Positions 31,167 through 40,131 of a stretch of DNA of 64,000 nt are shown here, in pieces (the first letter of the stretch is position 1; each line of letters starts with the position of its first letter). Source of the DNA: Persephonella hydrogeniphila (GTDB taxonomy: Bacteria > Aquificota > Aquificia > Aquificales > Hydrogenothermaceae); NCBI RefSeq assembly GCF_900215515.1, contig NZ_OBEI01000011.1, positions 1 through 64,000 of the forward strand, in the 5' to 3' direction. Made by a program: the position numbers and the translations under genes. Below the pieces are notes generated by a model that was not told the origin of the DNA, did no database searches, and saw only the letters and a list, made by a program, of their open reading frames with translations.

Positions 31167-31617
31167 AGGTATTAACATCAGTTCCTTAGTATTCGCCGGT
31201 TTCATAGCAGGATATATCATGTACGTTGTAGATCTTGCTCTTGACGGCTGGTTTGGTCTATTTGGTACCTACAGAATATATAAAAACTGGCTTGTGGAAG
31301 CTGGTTTATTTCCCGGTATAGAAGATATCGCTATATTTCTTGGGCATCAGTTAAACAGTATCCTTTTTGGTTTTTTCTTCGCAAACCCTAAAATTTTTTA
31401 TTCTTTACCTAATAACAGTATTTTAAAAGGAACAACATTTGCTATTGTATGGCATATTCTTGTATTACTTATATCAGTACTTTTTGGGCCAACAGGAGCA
31501 AAATGGCTTAACTCTTTACTTCATATGCCTATCAATGCACAGATATCCCTTTTTCTTCTCCATATTGTATGGGGAGTATCCTTGTCTTTATTTTATAACC
31601 CGGAGGGAAAAAAGTGA
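31153..31617 (+). CDS. Polytopic membrane protein of unknown function
   Basis: 154 aa with about four hydrophobic segments (SSLVFAGFIAGYIMYVVDLAL; SILFGFFFANPKIF; TTFAIVWHILVLLISVLFG; SLFLLHIVWGVSLSLFY). No family recognised. It overlaps the TPR gene by 14 bp and the LOG-like gene by 4 bp, so it belongs to the same transcript. Confidence 0.6.
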   Translation: MNLTKGINISSLVFAGFIAGYIMYVVDLALDGWFGLFGTYRIYKNWLVEAGLFPGIEDIAIFLGHQLNSILFGFFFANPKIFYSLPNNSILKGTTFAIVWHILVLLISVLFGPTGAKWLNSLLHMPINAQISLFLLHIVWGVSLSLFYNPEGKK

Positions 31618-32054
31618 GGCTTATCTCTGTAATTGGCGGCTCTCAAATAGAAAGGAATTCAGACGAATATAGATTCGCCTATGAGCTTGGGAAAGTTATA
31701 GCAAAAAATGGGTTTGGGATAGTATGTGGAGGAAGAGAAGGCATCATGGAAGCAGTATGTAAAGGGGCAAAAGAGGAAAAAGGAGTTACAATAGGAATAA
31801 TGCCTTCAATAGATGGTAGAGATGCAAACCCCTATGTAGATATAAAAATCAATACAGGTCTTGGGCATGCAAGAAATCCTATCGTTGTAGCTTCAGGGGA
31901 GATAGTAGTAGCTATATCGGGAAACTACGGTACACTTTCAGAAATAGCCTACAGCAAAATATTCGGAAAAACAGTATTAGGTTACAAAACACATAAGATT
32001 GAGGGAGTCATTCAGATTCATAAACCAGAAGATGTATTGAAGTATATAAAATAA
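31614..32054 (+). CDS. TIGR00725/LOG-like Rossmann protein
   Basis: 146 aa, similar to the lysine decarboxylase/LOG superfamily. Segments are VIGGSQIERNSDEY, VCGGREGIMEAVCKGA and SGNYGTLSEIAYS, the last corresponding to the GGxGTxxE motif. LOG enzymes release bases from nucleoside monophosphates. The first Gly of that motif is replaced by Ser-Gly-Asn, so activity is uncertain. It starts with GTG overlapping the membrane-protein stop. Confidence 0.75.
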   Translation: MRLISVIGGSQIERNSDEYRFAYELGKVIAKNGFGIVCGGREGIMEAVCKGAKEEKGVTIGIMPSIDGRDANPYVDIKINTGLGHARNPIVVASGEIVVAISGNYGTLSEIAYSKIFGKTVLGYKTHKIEGVIQIHKPEDVLKYIK

Positions 32055-32056
32055 AA

Positions 32057-32131
<75 letters not shown>

Positions 32132-32137
32132 GTATGG

Positions 32138-32210
32138 TGAGCCGCCTGGGGGTCGAACCCAGGACCACCGGTTTAAAAGACCGGTGCTCTACCGACTGAG
32201 CTAGCGGCTC
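32138..32210 (-). tRNA. tRNA-Lys (UUU)
   Basis: On the minus strand the acceptor stem is GAGCCGC/GCGGCTC, the D arm has AGCTCAGTCGGTAGAGC, and the anticodon loop CTTTTAA (UUU) sits between CCGGT and ACCGG. The T arm is CTGGG-TTCGACC-CCCAG. CCA is not encoded. It lies 6 bp upstream of tRNA-Glu, so the two are co-transcribed. Confidence 0.95.
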
Positions 32211-32291
32211 AACCAACAGGCAAATATTATATGCACACCTTAAAATTTTGTCAACAATTTTTCAAAATTTTCCGAAAATATCAAAACAGGC

Positions 32292-32320
32292 TTGACATTT
32301 AACAAAAAAAGTTATATTTA
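32292..32320 (+). promoter_or_regulatory. Sigma-70 promoter upstream of the dksA-like gene
   Basis: TTGACA at 32292-32297, 17-nt spacer, TATTTA at 32315-32320 (TATATT overlaps at a shorter spacing). The start codon follows 32 bp later. Confidence 0.65.
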
Positions 32321-32351
32321 GTATGCTCATTTAACTGTGGGAGGACGAACC

Positions 32352-32777
32352 ATGGATATCGAAAAAATAAGAGAAGACCTGTTGAAGAAGAAAGCAGAGA
32401 TTTTAGAATCTCTTGCAAATAACAACAGTGAAGATCTTAACGAAAAAAGTGGGGTAGAAGATGCTGCAGATGTAGTAACATCTGAAATGAGCAGAGAAAC
32501 TCTCTACAAACTCTCTCAGGCAGAGAGAGAAACATTATTTTATATAGACATTGCTCTAAAAAAGATAGAAAACGGAACCTACGGTGTATGTGAGGAATGT
32601 GGAGCCCCAATTGGAGAAAAAAGACTTGAAGCTATTCCATGGGTCAGATTATGTATAGATTGCAGCCAGAATGAAGAGATACAAAAATCTTTTTCTAATA
32701 AATCTGATGATATGGGATTTTACCATATAATACCCGGGACAATAGAGGACGAGGATACAGGAAAAATACCAGAATAA
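32352..32777 (+). CDS. DksA/TraR-family zinc-finger protein
   Basis: 141 aa from the ATG at 32352, which has GGGAGGA 6-7 nt upstream; a GTG at 32337 is less likely. The protein has an N-terminal coiled coil, then the four-Cys finger CEECGAPIGEKRLEAIPWVRLCIDC with segments as in DksA/TraR. The family binds the RNA polymerase secondary channel. The coiled-coil tip here (SGVEDAADVVTSE) keeps the acidic AAD-type residues that matter in E. coli DksA. lspA follows with a 1-bp overlap. Confidence 0.88.
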   Translation: MDIEKIREDLLKKKAEILESLANNNSEDLNEKSGVEDAADVVTSEMSRETLYKLSQAERETLFYIDIALKKIENGTYGVCEECGAPIGEKRLEAIPWVRLCIDCSQNEEIQKSFSNKSDDMGFYHIIPGTIEDEDTGKIPE

Positions 32778-33262
32778 TGGACAGAAAATTTTCTATCTTT
32801 TTAATAATTTTTATCTCAGTTGTTTTCTTAGACTTAATAACAAAAGAGATAGCGGTAAGGTTTCTGTCCAGCGTAGGCAGAATTTCTGTAATTCCGGGGT
32901 TTTTTGATCTCACTCTTGTATGGAACAGAGGAGCAGCATTTGGAATTTTAGGCGAAGCTCCAGAGATTATAAGAAAACTTGTGCTGATTGGTGCTTCTTC
33001 TATCGCTGCAATAGTGACAGTGATCTACTCCTACAAAAAAAGATTTTCTCTTTCTTACTGGGAAATTGTATTTCTTGCCTTAATAGCAGGAGGAGCTGTA
33101 GGTAATCTATACGATAGAATATTTATTGGTGCAGTCAGAGATTTCTTAGATTTTTATATAAAAAATTACCACTGGCCTGCCTTTAACATAGCTGATTCTG
33201 CTATCTCAATAGGAATTTTCGGTTTTATTATCTACGAAATCTTCTTTAGGAAAAAGTCCTGA
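32777..33262 (+). CDS. lspA: Signal peptidase II
   Basis: Removes signal peptides from prolipoproteins in the inner membrane. 161 aa with four membrane helices. Catalytic aspartates are in VGNLYDRIFIGAVRDFLDF and FNIADSAISIG, and the N-terminal DLITKE and LVWNRGAAFG motifs are present. Its ATG overlaps the dksA-like stop (TAATG). Confidence 0.96.
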   Translation: MDRKFSIFLIIFISVVFLDLITKEIAVRFLSSVGRISVIPGFFDLTLVWNRGAAFGILGEAPEIIRKLVLIGASSIAAIVTVIYSYKKRFSLSYWEIVFLALIAGGAVGNLYDRIFIGAVRDFLDFYIKNYHWPAFNIADSAISIGIFGFIIYEIFFRKKS

Positions 33263-33331
33263 TATTTTCACAAAAGTATCATATATTACTGATATAATTA
33301 ATCTGTTAATAACGGAGGAAAGGGATAAGAA

Positions 33332-36145
33332 ATGATTGGATATGTGTTTAAAAAAATATTCGGAACTAAAAATGAAAGGGAAATTAAAAAAATACAGCCT
33401 ATAGTCCAGAAAGTAAACCAGATAGAAGAAGAGTTTGACCAACTATCAAACAAAGATTTAAGGGAAAAAAGCTTAAAACTGATCGAGAAGGTAAGAACAG
33501 ATAAAGAGTTAAGTGATGCAATAACAAGAGGAGAAGTTGTTGATATACTTCCTGAAGCTTTTGCCCTTGTTAAAGAAGCTGCAAAAAGAACCCTCGGTCT
33601 TAGACCTTTTGATGTCCAGCTTATCGGTGCTGTAGCTCTCCACAAGGGAAATGTTGCCGAGATGAAAACTGGTGAAGGAAAAACTCTTGTAGCCTCAATT
33701 GCTATATACCTCAATGCCCTTACAGGAAAAGGCGTTCATCTTGTAACAGTAAATGATTATCTGGCAAAAAGAGATGCCGTATGGATGGGAGCTATTTATA
33801 AATTTCTTGGGCTTGATGTCGGCGTTATAAACACAAACCAGCAATCATTCAAAGTGGAATGGGTTGATGAAGAAAAGTTCAATGAAGCCATCGAAAAAGA
33901 TATGAGGGTCTGGCCTAAAGGGTACAAAGGAGAGCTTCTTCCATCAGAGATGTACAATATTGAAGCCCGTAAAAACTTTTTCACACATGCTGTCGACACA
34001 GAAAGAAAACAGGCTTACGAAGCTGATATAACATACGGGACAAATAATGAGTTTGGTTTTGACTATCTCAGAGATAATATGGTTTTTTCCATAGACCAGG
34101 TTGTACAGGTAAAAGGACATCATTATGCAATAGTTGACGAAGTCGACTCTATACTTATAGATGAAGCAAGAACCCCACTGATAATATCTGGACCATCAGG
34201 AGAAGATGTTTCAATCTATTACACAGCAGATGCTTTTGTAAAAACCCTTATTCCTGAAGAAGATTACATAGTTGATGAGAAAAATAAAACTGCTGTTTTA
34301 ACAGAAAAAGGTGCAGAAAAAGCAGAAAAATACTTCAACTTAGAGAATCTGTATGACCCAAAAAATATAGATATACTACACGCAATCACCCAATCTCTCA
34401 GGGCAAACTCATTGTTCCACAGAGACGTAGATTACGTCGTAAAAGACGGTCAGGTTATCATTGTTGACGAGTTTACAGGTCGTCTAATGCCAGGAAGAAG
34501 ATGGTCAGACGGTCTCCATCAGGCTATAGAGGCAAAAGAAGGAGTAAAAATAGAAGCAGAAAACCAGACGCTTGCCTCAATAACATTCCAGAACTACTTT
34601 AGAATGTACGATAAACTTGCAGGAATGACAGGAACTGCAGAAACAGAAGCCGAAGAGTTTAAAGAGATTTACGGTCTTGATGTTCTTGTTATCCCAACAA
34701 ACAAACCGGTCATAAGAAAAGATTATCCAGACCTTGTCTATAAAACAAAAAAAGAGAAGTTTGATGCAGCACTAAAAGAGATAGAAGAACTACATAAACA
34801 GGGAAGACCAATACTTGTCGGTACTGCATCTATTGAAACATCAGAACAGTTATCGGCTCTTTTGAAGAAAAAAGGAATAAAGCACCACGTTCTGAACGCA
34901 AAGCATCATGAAAAAGAAGCAGAAATCATAGCACAGGCAGGAAGAATAGGAGCTGTTACAATTGCTACGAATATGGCAGGTAGAGGAACAGACATACTAC
35001 TTGGCGGAAACCCAGAATTTTTAGCAAAAGAGATACTCAGGAAAAAAGGTTTAACTCCTGAAGAAGCTACAGAAGAACAGTTCAAAGAGGCTTTGAAAGA
35101 GGCACAAAAAATAACAGCAGAGGAAAAGAAAAAAGTAATTGAGTTGGGAGGACTTGCTGTTATTGGTACAGAAAGACACGAGTCCAGAAGGATAGATAAC
35201 CAGCTGAGAGGTAGGGCTGGAAGACAGGGAGACCCTGGTTCTTCAAGATTTTATCTTTCACTTGAGGATGACCTATTGAGACTTTTTGGAGGAGATAAAC
35301 TAAAATCCCTTATGGATAGATTAAAGATACCTGAAGGAGAACCTATAGAAAGCTCAATGGTAACAAAAGCGATAGAAAATGCACAGAAAAGGATAGAAGG
35401 ACAGAACTTCCAGATAAGGAAAAGGCTGTTGGAATTTGATGATGTAATGAATAGACAAAGACAGGTTGTTTATGCGCTGAGAAGGGATATTCTTGAAGGG
35501 GCAAATCTAAAAGAAGAGCTTAATCAATGGCTTTACGATGTGGCTCTTTTCTATATAGATAAATACGCTCCAGCTGAACAGTATCAGGAAAAATGGGATT
35601 TTGACGAGTTAGAAAAGACATTTAAAGAATGGTTAAATGTAGATATAAAAATACCGAGAGACAAAGAATGGGACAGAAAAGAGTTAGAAGAGTTTATATT
35701 TTCAGAAATAGAAAAAGTCTACAGCAGGAAAGAGGAGTATTACGGCTCCGGTCTTATGAGAGAGTTTGAAAGATACATAACACTACAGGTTCTTGATAAT
35801 CTGTGGAAAGAACACCTGCACCTACTTGATAGACTGAGAGAAAGCGTATACCTCAGAGGTTATGCACAGAGAGACCCTCTGGTAGAATACAAAAAGGAAT
35901 CGTTTAATCTGTTTGAAGATATGATGTTCAGAATGAAACAACACACCTTAGAGTATCTATTTAAAACAGATATTACTTCAGAAGAGGAAGTAGAAGAAGA
36001 AAAGAAAAAATTTGAAGAAGAAACTCAAAAACTTCTTGAAGAAGCTGAACTCTCAACAGAAGAAGAAAAACCTAAGAAAAAGAAGAAAAAAGCAATAAAA
36101 TATAAAAACAGAATAGAAAGAAGAAAGAAAAAAAAGTCTAAGTAG
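33332..36145 (+). CDS. secA: Protein translocase ATPase SecA
   Basis: Motor of Sec-dependent export. 937 aa, full length. Walker A MKTGEGKTLVA, VDEVDSILIDEARTPL, NMAGRGTDILLGGN and RGRAGRQGDPGSS are all present. The C-terminus is a lysine-rich tail (KPKKKKKKAIKYKN) rather than the Cys/His zinc motif used for SecB binding in proteobacteria, so SecB-independent delivery is likely. GGAGG site upstream; 70 bp downstream of lspA. Confidence 0.98.
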   Translation: MIGYVFKKIFGTKNEREIKKIQPIVQKVNQIEEEFDQLSNKDLREKSLKLIEKVRTDKELSDAITRGEVVDILPEAFALVKEAAKRTLGLRPFDVQLIGAVALHKGNVAEMKTGEGKTLVASIAIYLNALTGKGVHLVTVNDYLAKRDAVWMGAIYKFLGLDVGVINTNQQSFKVEWVDEEKFNEAIEKDMRVWPKGYKGELLPSEMYNIEARKNFFTHAVDTERKQAYEADITYGTNNEFGFDYLRDNMVFSIDQVVQVKGHHYAIVDEVDSILIDEARTPLIISGPSGEDVSIYYTADAFVKTLIPEEDYIVDEKNKTAVLTEKGAEKAEKYFNLENLYDPKNIDILHAITQSLRANSLFHRDVDYVVKDGQVIIVDEFTGRLMPGRRWSDGLHQAIEAKEGVKIEAENQTLASITFQNYFRMYDKLAGMTGTAETEAEEFKEIYGLDVLVIPTNKPVIRKDYPDLVYKTKKEKFDAALKEIEELHKQGRPILVGTASIETSEQLSALLKKKGIKHHVLNAKHHEKEAEIIAQAGRIGAVTIATNMAGRGTDILLGGNPEFLAKEILRKKGLTPEEATEEQFKEALKEAQKITAEEKKKVIELGGLAVIGTERHESRRIDNQLRGRAGRQGDPGSSRFYLSLEDDLLRLFGGDKLKSLMDRLKIPEGEPIESSMVTKAIENAQKRIEGQNFQIRKRLLEFDDVMNRQRQVVYALRRDILEGANLKEELNQWLYDVALFYIDKYAPAEQYQEKWDFDELEKTFKEWLNVDIKIPRDKEWDRKELEEFIFSEIEKVYSRKEEYYGSGLMREFERYITLQVLDNLWKEHLHLLDRLRESVYLRGYAQRDPLVEYKKESFNLFEDMMFRMKQHTLEYLFKTDITSEEEVEEEKKKFEEETQKLLEEAELSTEEEKPKKKKKKAIKYKNRIERRKKKKSK

Positions 36146-36150
36146 ACTTA
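36134..36150 (-). terminator. Possible terminator at the secA/zinc-protein junction
   Basis: AAGTCTA-AG-TAGACTT is a perfect 7-bp inverted repeat across the convergent stop codons. On the minus strand it is followed by eight T's. The stem is AT-rich, so strength is uncertain. A second 8-bp dyad (GGGGATTT/AAATCCCC) lies at 36158-36180 inside the gene. Confidence 0.45.
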
Positions 36151-36351
36151 TTCATAGGGGATTTCCTCTTCAAATCCCCAGTCTTCTATTTCTTCTGTTT
36201 TTATCCTTTCTTCCCAGCATCTTTCACAGAAAAAAAGCCCCTCAATATTAGGGTCTTCATATACAGGAACGCCAGTTGCACCACATTTATAACACTCTGT
36301 ATCTTTTCCCTCTTTTTTATTCAAAAGTTTTAAATCCTTAATCCTGTCCAT
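36148..36351 (-). CDS. Small zinc-ribbon protein
   Basis: 67 aa from the ATG at 36351, which has an AAGGAG site; an upstream in-frame start at 36372 has none. A treble-type zinc ribbon is visible: CYKCGATG and FFCERCWEE, separated by about 20 residues. The C-terminus is acidic (EEIEDWGFEEEIPYE). Function unknown. It converges on secA with 2 bp between. Confidence 0.65.
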   Translation of the reverse strand: MDRIKDLKLLNKKEGKDTECYKCGATGVPVYEDPNIEGLFFCERCWEERIKTEEIEDWGFEEEIPYE

Positions 36352-36428
36352 TAATAACTCCTTACTTTTCACTTAAATTAATGTAAAAATAGATAATAAA
36401 CTATGATAAACGGCATAAGAGGTGAAAA

Positions 36429-37316
36429 ATGGAAAGTTTCGAACAGATTAAAAAGGATTTTGAGTTTAGAGATGATGATGTGAAAAACATTTTAAAACTC
36501 AGACCTGTAATGGAAAATTACAAAGAAGAGTTTATAGAAAGATTCTACGAGTTTATATTCCGCTTTCCAGAAGCAGGAAAGTATTTAAAGACTGAAGAGA
36601 TCATCAAAAGACATCAATCAAAATTGAGAGAGTGGTACGATGATCTTTTTTCTGGAGAGTATGATTATGCTTATTTCCATAGACTTTATAGAATAGGTGA
36701 AAAACACGTAGAAATAGGCCTTCCAACACACTATGTTAATGCATCTTTTAATTTTATAAGGAGATTTTTTATAGAAAAAATCAATCAGGAATTTGGTCTG
36801 TCTGAAGAAAGAAATGCCCTTGTTGCTTCAATTGGAAAACTACTTGATATAAACCTTGATGTCTTAACTGCAGCTTACAGGGAAGAAGAACTAAGCAGAT
36901 ACCAGATAATGACAAAATTTGAAAAGACGCTGTTTGTAACAGCAAAAAGATTTTCAGACATGCTTGACTTTGCACTTGTAGGGGCTTTGATACTGGTTTC
37001 TTTCTTTGTTCTCGGCCTATTTGTTTACGATATTTACCAGCTTGTTTTCGGTATAGTTCCTATAGATAAAGGTATTCTTATGACCCTCGGTACGCTCCTT
37101 GTACTGTGGGCTGTTTCTGAGCTTATGCAGGAAGAGATAAAACACCTGAAAGGCGGAGGCTTTGCGATAGGAGCTTTTATAGGTGTTGCTCTCGCAGCAA
37201 TTATCAGAAAAATATTGATAGTTTCCTTATCTGCAGAAAAAGCTATTGAACTTTTGAGCTATGGAGCTATAGTATTAGCTCTTGGAATAGTTTACTGGTT
37301 ACTAAAGAAAAAATAA
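36429..37316 (+). CDS. Protoglobin-PsiE fusion protein
   Basis: 295 aa in two parts. Residues 1-160 are a globin-coupled-sensor type globin; the candidate proximal His is H93 in GEKHVEIGLPTHYV, the usual spacing for HemAT-like and protoglobin folds. Residues about 170-293 are four hydrophobic helices resembling the PsiE family (ALVGALILVSFFVLGLFVYD, LGTLLVLWAVSELMQEEI, AIGAFIGVALAAIIRKILI). It would place a heme O2/NO/CO sensor directly on a membrane domain of unknown output. GAGGTG site upstream; 10 bp upstream of the helicase gene. Confidence 0.75.
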   Translation: MESFEQIKKDFEFRDDDVKNILKLRPVMENYKEEFIERFYEFIFRFPEAGKYLKTEEIIKRHQSKLREWYDDLFSGEYDYAYFHRLYRIGEKHVEIGLPTHYVNASFNFIRRFFIEKINQEFGLSEERNALVASIGKLLDINLDVLTAAYREEELSRYQIMTKFEKTLFVTAKRFSDMLDFALVGALILVSFFVLGLFVYDIYQLVFGIVPIDKGILMTLGTLLVLWAVSELMQEEIKHLKGGGFAIGAFIGVALAAIIRKILIVSLSAEKAIELLSYGAIVLALGIVYWLLKKK

Positions 37317-37326
37317 AGGAGCAAAA

Positions 37327-39300
37327 GTGAAGCTTAGATTTAAGGATAAATACGATTATACAAGTTACTGGGAAGATCTCGTTGAACTTGAGAGAGATGC
37401 AGAGAGAGAATTTCATCTGAAAGAAATAACAGCCCTTTCAGGAAAAGAAAGGGAAAAAAAAGGAAGAGCTATCCTTGGATTAAAAGCTGCATTTCTTGGA
37501 ACCATAGTTGGAGATTTTATCGTTTACAGGTTTTACAGAGAAGATATGCCTGATCATCAGATAAATATAGGAGATGTTGTTCTTGTAAGCAGGAAACATC
37601 CATTGAGAGATGGAATAGAAGGAACAGTATTTGAAAAAGGAAAAAATTTCATTACCGTTGTATTCTCTCAAAAGCTTCCATCAGGGAAAAAATGGAGGAT
37701 TGACCTTTTCGTAAACGATATAACATTCAAAAGAATGCTGGGAACACTTGAGTTTTTCGAAAAAGGCTACTCACTTTTTGATGAAGATATAGTTCTTGGG
37801 CATAAAAAACCTGAAGTCTGTGAAAAAGAGATAGAATTTTTTAACAGTGAACTTAATGACTTCCAGAAAGAAGCAGTAAAAAAAGCCGTATGTAGTCCAC
37901 AGCTTTTTCTTATTCATGGCCCACCGGGGACGGGAAAAACAACAACTCTGTTAGAAATAATCCAGCAACATGTCAGACTTGGGTATAAGATACTCGCAAC
38001 AGCAGACAGTAATACAGCAGTAGACAATATAGTGGAAGGTCTCATAAAAAGAGGTGTAAACGTTGTAAGAATAGGCCATCCTGCAAGACTTAAGAAAGAA
38101 CTTCTTGATGTTTCTATAGATGCGAAAGTTGAATCACATCCAAAATATCAGCAGATAAAAAACATCGAGAAAAAAATACAAAAATTGAGAAATCTTCAGG
38201 AAAGCTATAAAAAGCCCATTCCCCAAAAGAGAAGGGGGCTAAGTTATGATGAAATTACCAGATACGCAAAAGCTGGGAAAAAAGTAAGAGGACACAAGAT
38301 AGAAACCCTCAGGAGTATGGCAGAATGGATAAGACTCCAGAAAAATATTCAGAAGTTAGTAAACCAGAAAAAAAATATAGAAGATCAGATAGTAGAAGAT
38401 ATATTAGAAAATGCAGAGGTAGTTTGTGCAACGAACTCTGGAGCCGGTTCTGACTTTTTATTTGAGGATATATTTGATGTTATTTTTATAGACGAAGCAT
38501 CACAATCAACAGAACCATCCTGTCTTATTCCACTTATAAAGGGAAAAAAAGCAGTTCTTGCAGGAGACCACAAACAGCTTCCTCCTACAGTTCTACACCC
38601 TAAGGCTAAAGGTTTAACTTTTACAATGTTTGAGAGATTTGTCAAAATATATCCAGATTGTGCATACATGCTTAGAATACAGTACAGGATGAATGATCTT
38701 ATAAAAGAGTTTTCTTCAAAAGAGTTTTATAATGGAGAGCTTATATCTGCAGAAAATGTAAAAGATAGAAAACTTTCTGATATTACAGGAATAGAAGGCT
38801 CAACACCAGTAACAGACGATACACCAGTTGTTTTTATAGATACAGGAGGAAAATTCCTTGAACAACAAAAAAAGGGGAGTAGATCAAAATATAACCCTCA
38901 GGAAGCACAAACTGTTAAAGAAATAGTTAAACAGCTTAAAGATGTAGGAGTAAACCCTGAGGATATAGGAGTTATCACTCCTTATAAAGACCACGAAGAG
39001 TATCTGAAGAAAATTATCCCTGATGTAGAAACAAAAACCGTTGATGGATTTCAGGGGAGAGAAAAGGAAGTAATTATAATCTCCCTTGTACGCTCAAATC
39101 CTGATGAAGAGATAGGATTTTTAGATGATCTGAGAAGATTAAATGTAGCTCTAACTAGAGCCAAAAGAAAACTTATTGTGGTTGGAGATGAAAAAACTTT
39201 GTCTTCAAATGAAGTTTACAAAAGGTTTATCCAATTTGTGAAGGAAAAAGGAAAGTTTGTTTCTGTAGAAGATATAAAACCTGTAAAAACAGTGAAATAA
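37327..39300 (+). CDS. UPF1/IGHMBP2-like SF1 DNA/RNA helicase
   Basis: 657 aa. An N-terminal OB/stalk region is followed by helicase motifs: GPPGTGKTTTLLEI, ADSNTAVDNI, VIFIDEASQSTEPS, GDHKQLPPTV, QYRMNDLI, TVDGFQGREKEVIIIS and RLNVALTRAKRKLIVVGD. Its family unwinds 5'-3' and includes DNA2/IGHMBP2 relatives common in thermophiles. GTG start with AAAGGAG upstream. The next gene overlaps its stop by 1 bp. Confidence 0.92.
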   Translation: MKLRFKDKYDYTSYWEDLVELERDAEREFHLKEITALSGKEREKKGRAILGLKAAFLGTIVGDFIVYRFYREDMPDHQINIGDVVLVSRKHPLRDGIEGTVFEKGKNFITVVFSQKLPSGKKWRIDLFVNDITFKRMLGTLEFFEKGYSLFDEDIVLGHKKPEVCEKEIEFFNSELNDFQKEAVKKAVCSPQLFLIHGPPGTGKTTTLLEIIQQHVRLGYKILATADSNTAVDNIVEGLIKRGVNVVRIGHPARLKKELLDVSIDAKVESHPKYQQIKNIEKKIQKLRNLQESYKKPIPQKRRGLSYDEITRYAKAGKKVRGHKIETLRSMAEWIRLQKNIQKLVNQKKNIEDQIVEDILENAEVVCATNSGAGSDFLFEDIFDVIFIDEASQSTEPSCLIPLIKGKKAVLAGDHKQLPPTVLHPKAKGLTFTMFERFVKIYPDCAYMLRIQYRMNDLIKEFSSKEFYNGELISAENVKDRKLSDITGIEGSTPVTDDTPVVFIDTGGKFLEQQKKGSRSKYNPQEAQTVKEIVKQLKDVGVNPEDIGVITPYKDHEEYLKKIIPDVETKTVDGFQGREKEVIIISLVRSNPDEEIGFLDDLRRLNVALTRAKRKLIVVGDEKTLSSNEVYKRFIQFVKEKGKFVSVEDIKPVKTVK

Positions 39301-39815
39301 TGCTTAAAGTACTAATTAAACCAGACTACTGGAAATATATATTTAAAGACGGAAAAACAGGATGGCATTATCTGGCAAAATACGGCTTATCTTTTGCTCT
39401 AATAGGACCCATTTTATCCTTTTTCAGTTTAACATCCCAGTCTAACTATTCCATGCAAAAGGCACTTTTATATTCTACAACTACATATTTTATGGATATC
39501 CTTATGATTATTATCTTTTCATACACTATCTCAAAAATTCTAAAAAAAGATCTAAACCAGATACTAAAATTTTATACTGTAGTTAATATTCCTATATGGA
39601 TCTCAGATGTTGTAGATATATATCAGCCGCTTAGAATATTAAGCAATGTGGGTCTTATTTACAGTTTTTATGTTTTATGGACAGGTAGCGGGTTTGTAAC
39701 TATAAAAAAATACTATTTCTTTATCGCAATTTTCCATATTCTTCTGTATATCATCAATGCATTTTTATCAGAACTTATAGCAACAAATCCAATACTGAAA
39801 GCCTTATTAATGTAA
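39300..39815 (+). CDS. Yip1-like membrane protein
   Basis: 171 aa with about five hydrophobic helices. The opening VLIKPDYWKYIFKDGKTGWH followed by helix pairs resembles Yip1/DUF1282-type proteins, at low certainty. Its ATG overlaps the helicase stop. The CRISPR array starts 10 bp after its stop. Confidence 0.55.
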   Translation: MLKVLIKPDYWKYIFKDGKTGWHYLAKYGLSFALIGPILSFFSLTSQSNYSMQKALLYSTTTYFMDILMIIIFSYTISKILKKDLNQILKFYTVVNIPIWISDVVDIYQPLRILSNVGLIYSFYVLWTGSGFVTIKKYYFFIAIFHILLYIINAFLSELIATNPILKALLM

Positions 39816-39824
39816 ATCAATCCA

Positions 39825-40131
39825 GAACTAATTCCTTATAGGCACTCTAAAAACTAAAGCTTATATATTTCAAGGAGCTTTAGACGGCATTAGTTTCAAT
39901 TCCTTATAGGCACTCTAAAAACAGAGGGCCTCTAAAATGATAGACACTTTATTAGAAAAAGCGTTTCAATTCCTTATAGGCACTCTAAAAACAGGCTTAC
40001 GGCTGACTCCGTAGAAGTTCAGGAGATTGTTTCAATTCCTTATAGGCACTCTAAAAACTCAGAAACTCACCAATGTGTATAGCTGGGGGCTTGATGCTCT
40101 CGTTTCAATTCCTTATAGGCACTCTAAAAAC
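39825..40131 (-). CRISPR. CRISPR array, 5 repeats and 4 spacers, transcribed leftward
   Basis: Repeats are 30 bp at 39825-39854, 39893-39922, 39963-39992, 40029-40058 and 40102-40131; spacers are 38, 40, 36 and 43 bp. On the minus strand the repeat begins GTTTTTAGAGTG and ends GGAATTGAAAC, giving the canonical AUUGAAAC crRNA handle, so the array reads right to left. The leftmost repeat has four changes in its last bases (minus-strand sense), as expected for the leader-distal end. The leader is at 40132-40533, next to cas6. I saw no spacer matching elsewhere in the window by eye. Confidence 0.98.

Noticed and set aside
39855-40101. Spacers targeting the prophage or TA genes in this window
   Set aside because: No convincing match found by eye on either strand; needs an alignment search.
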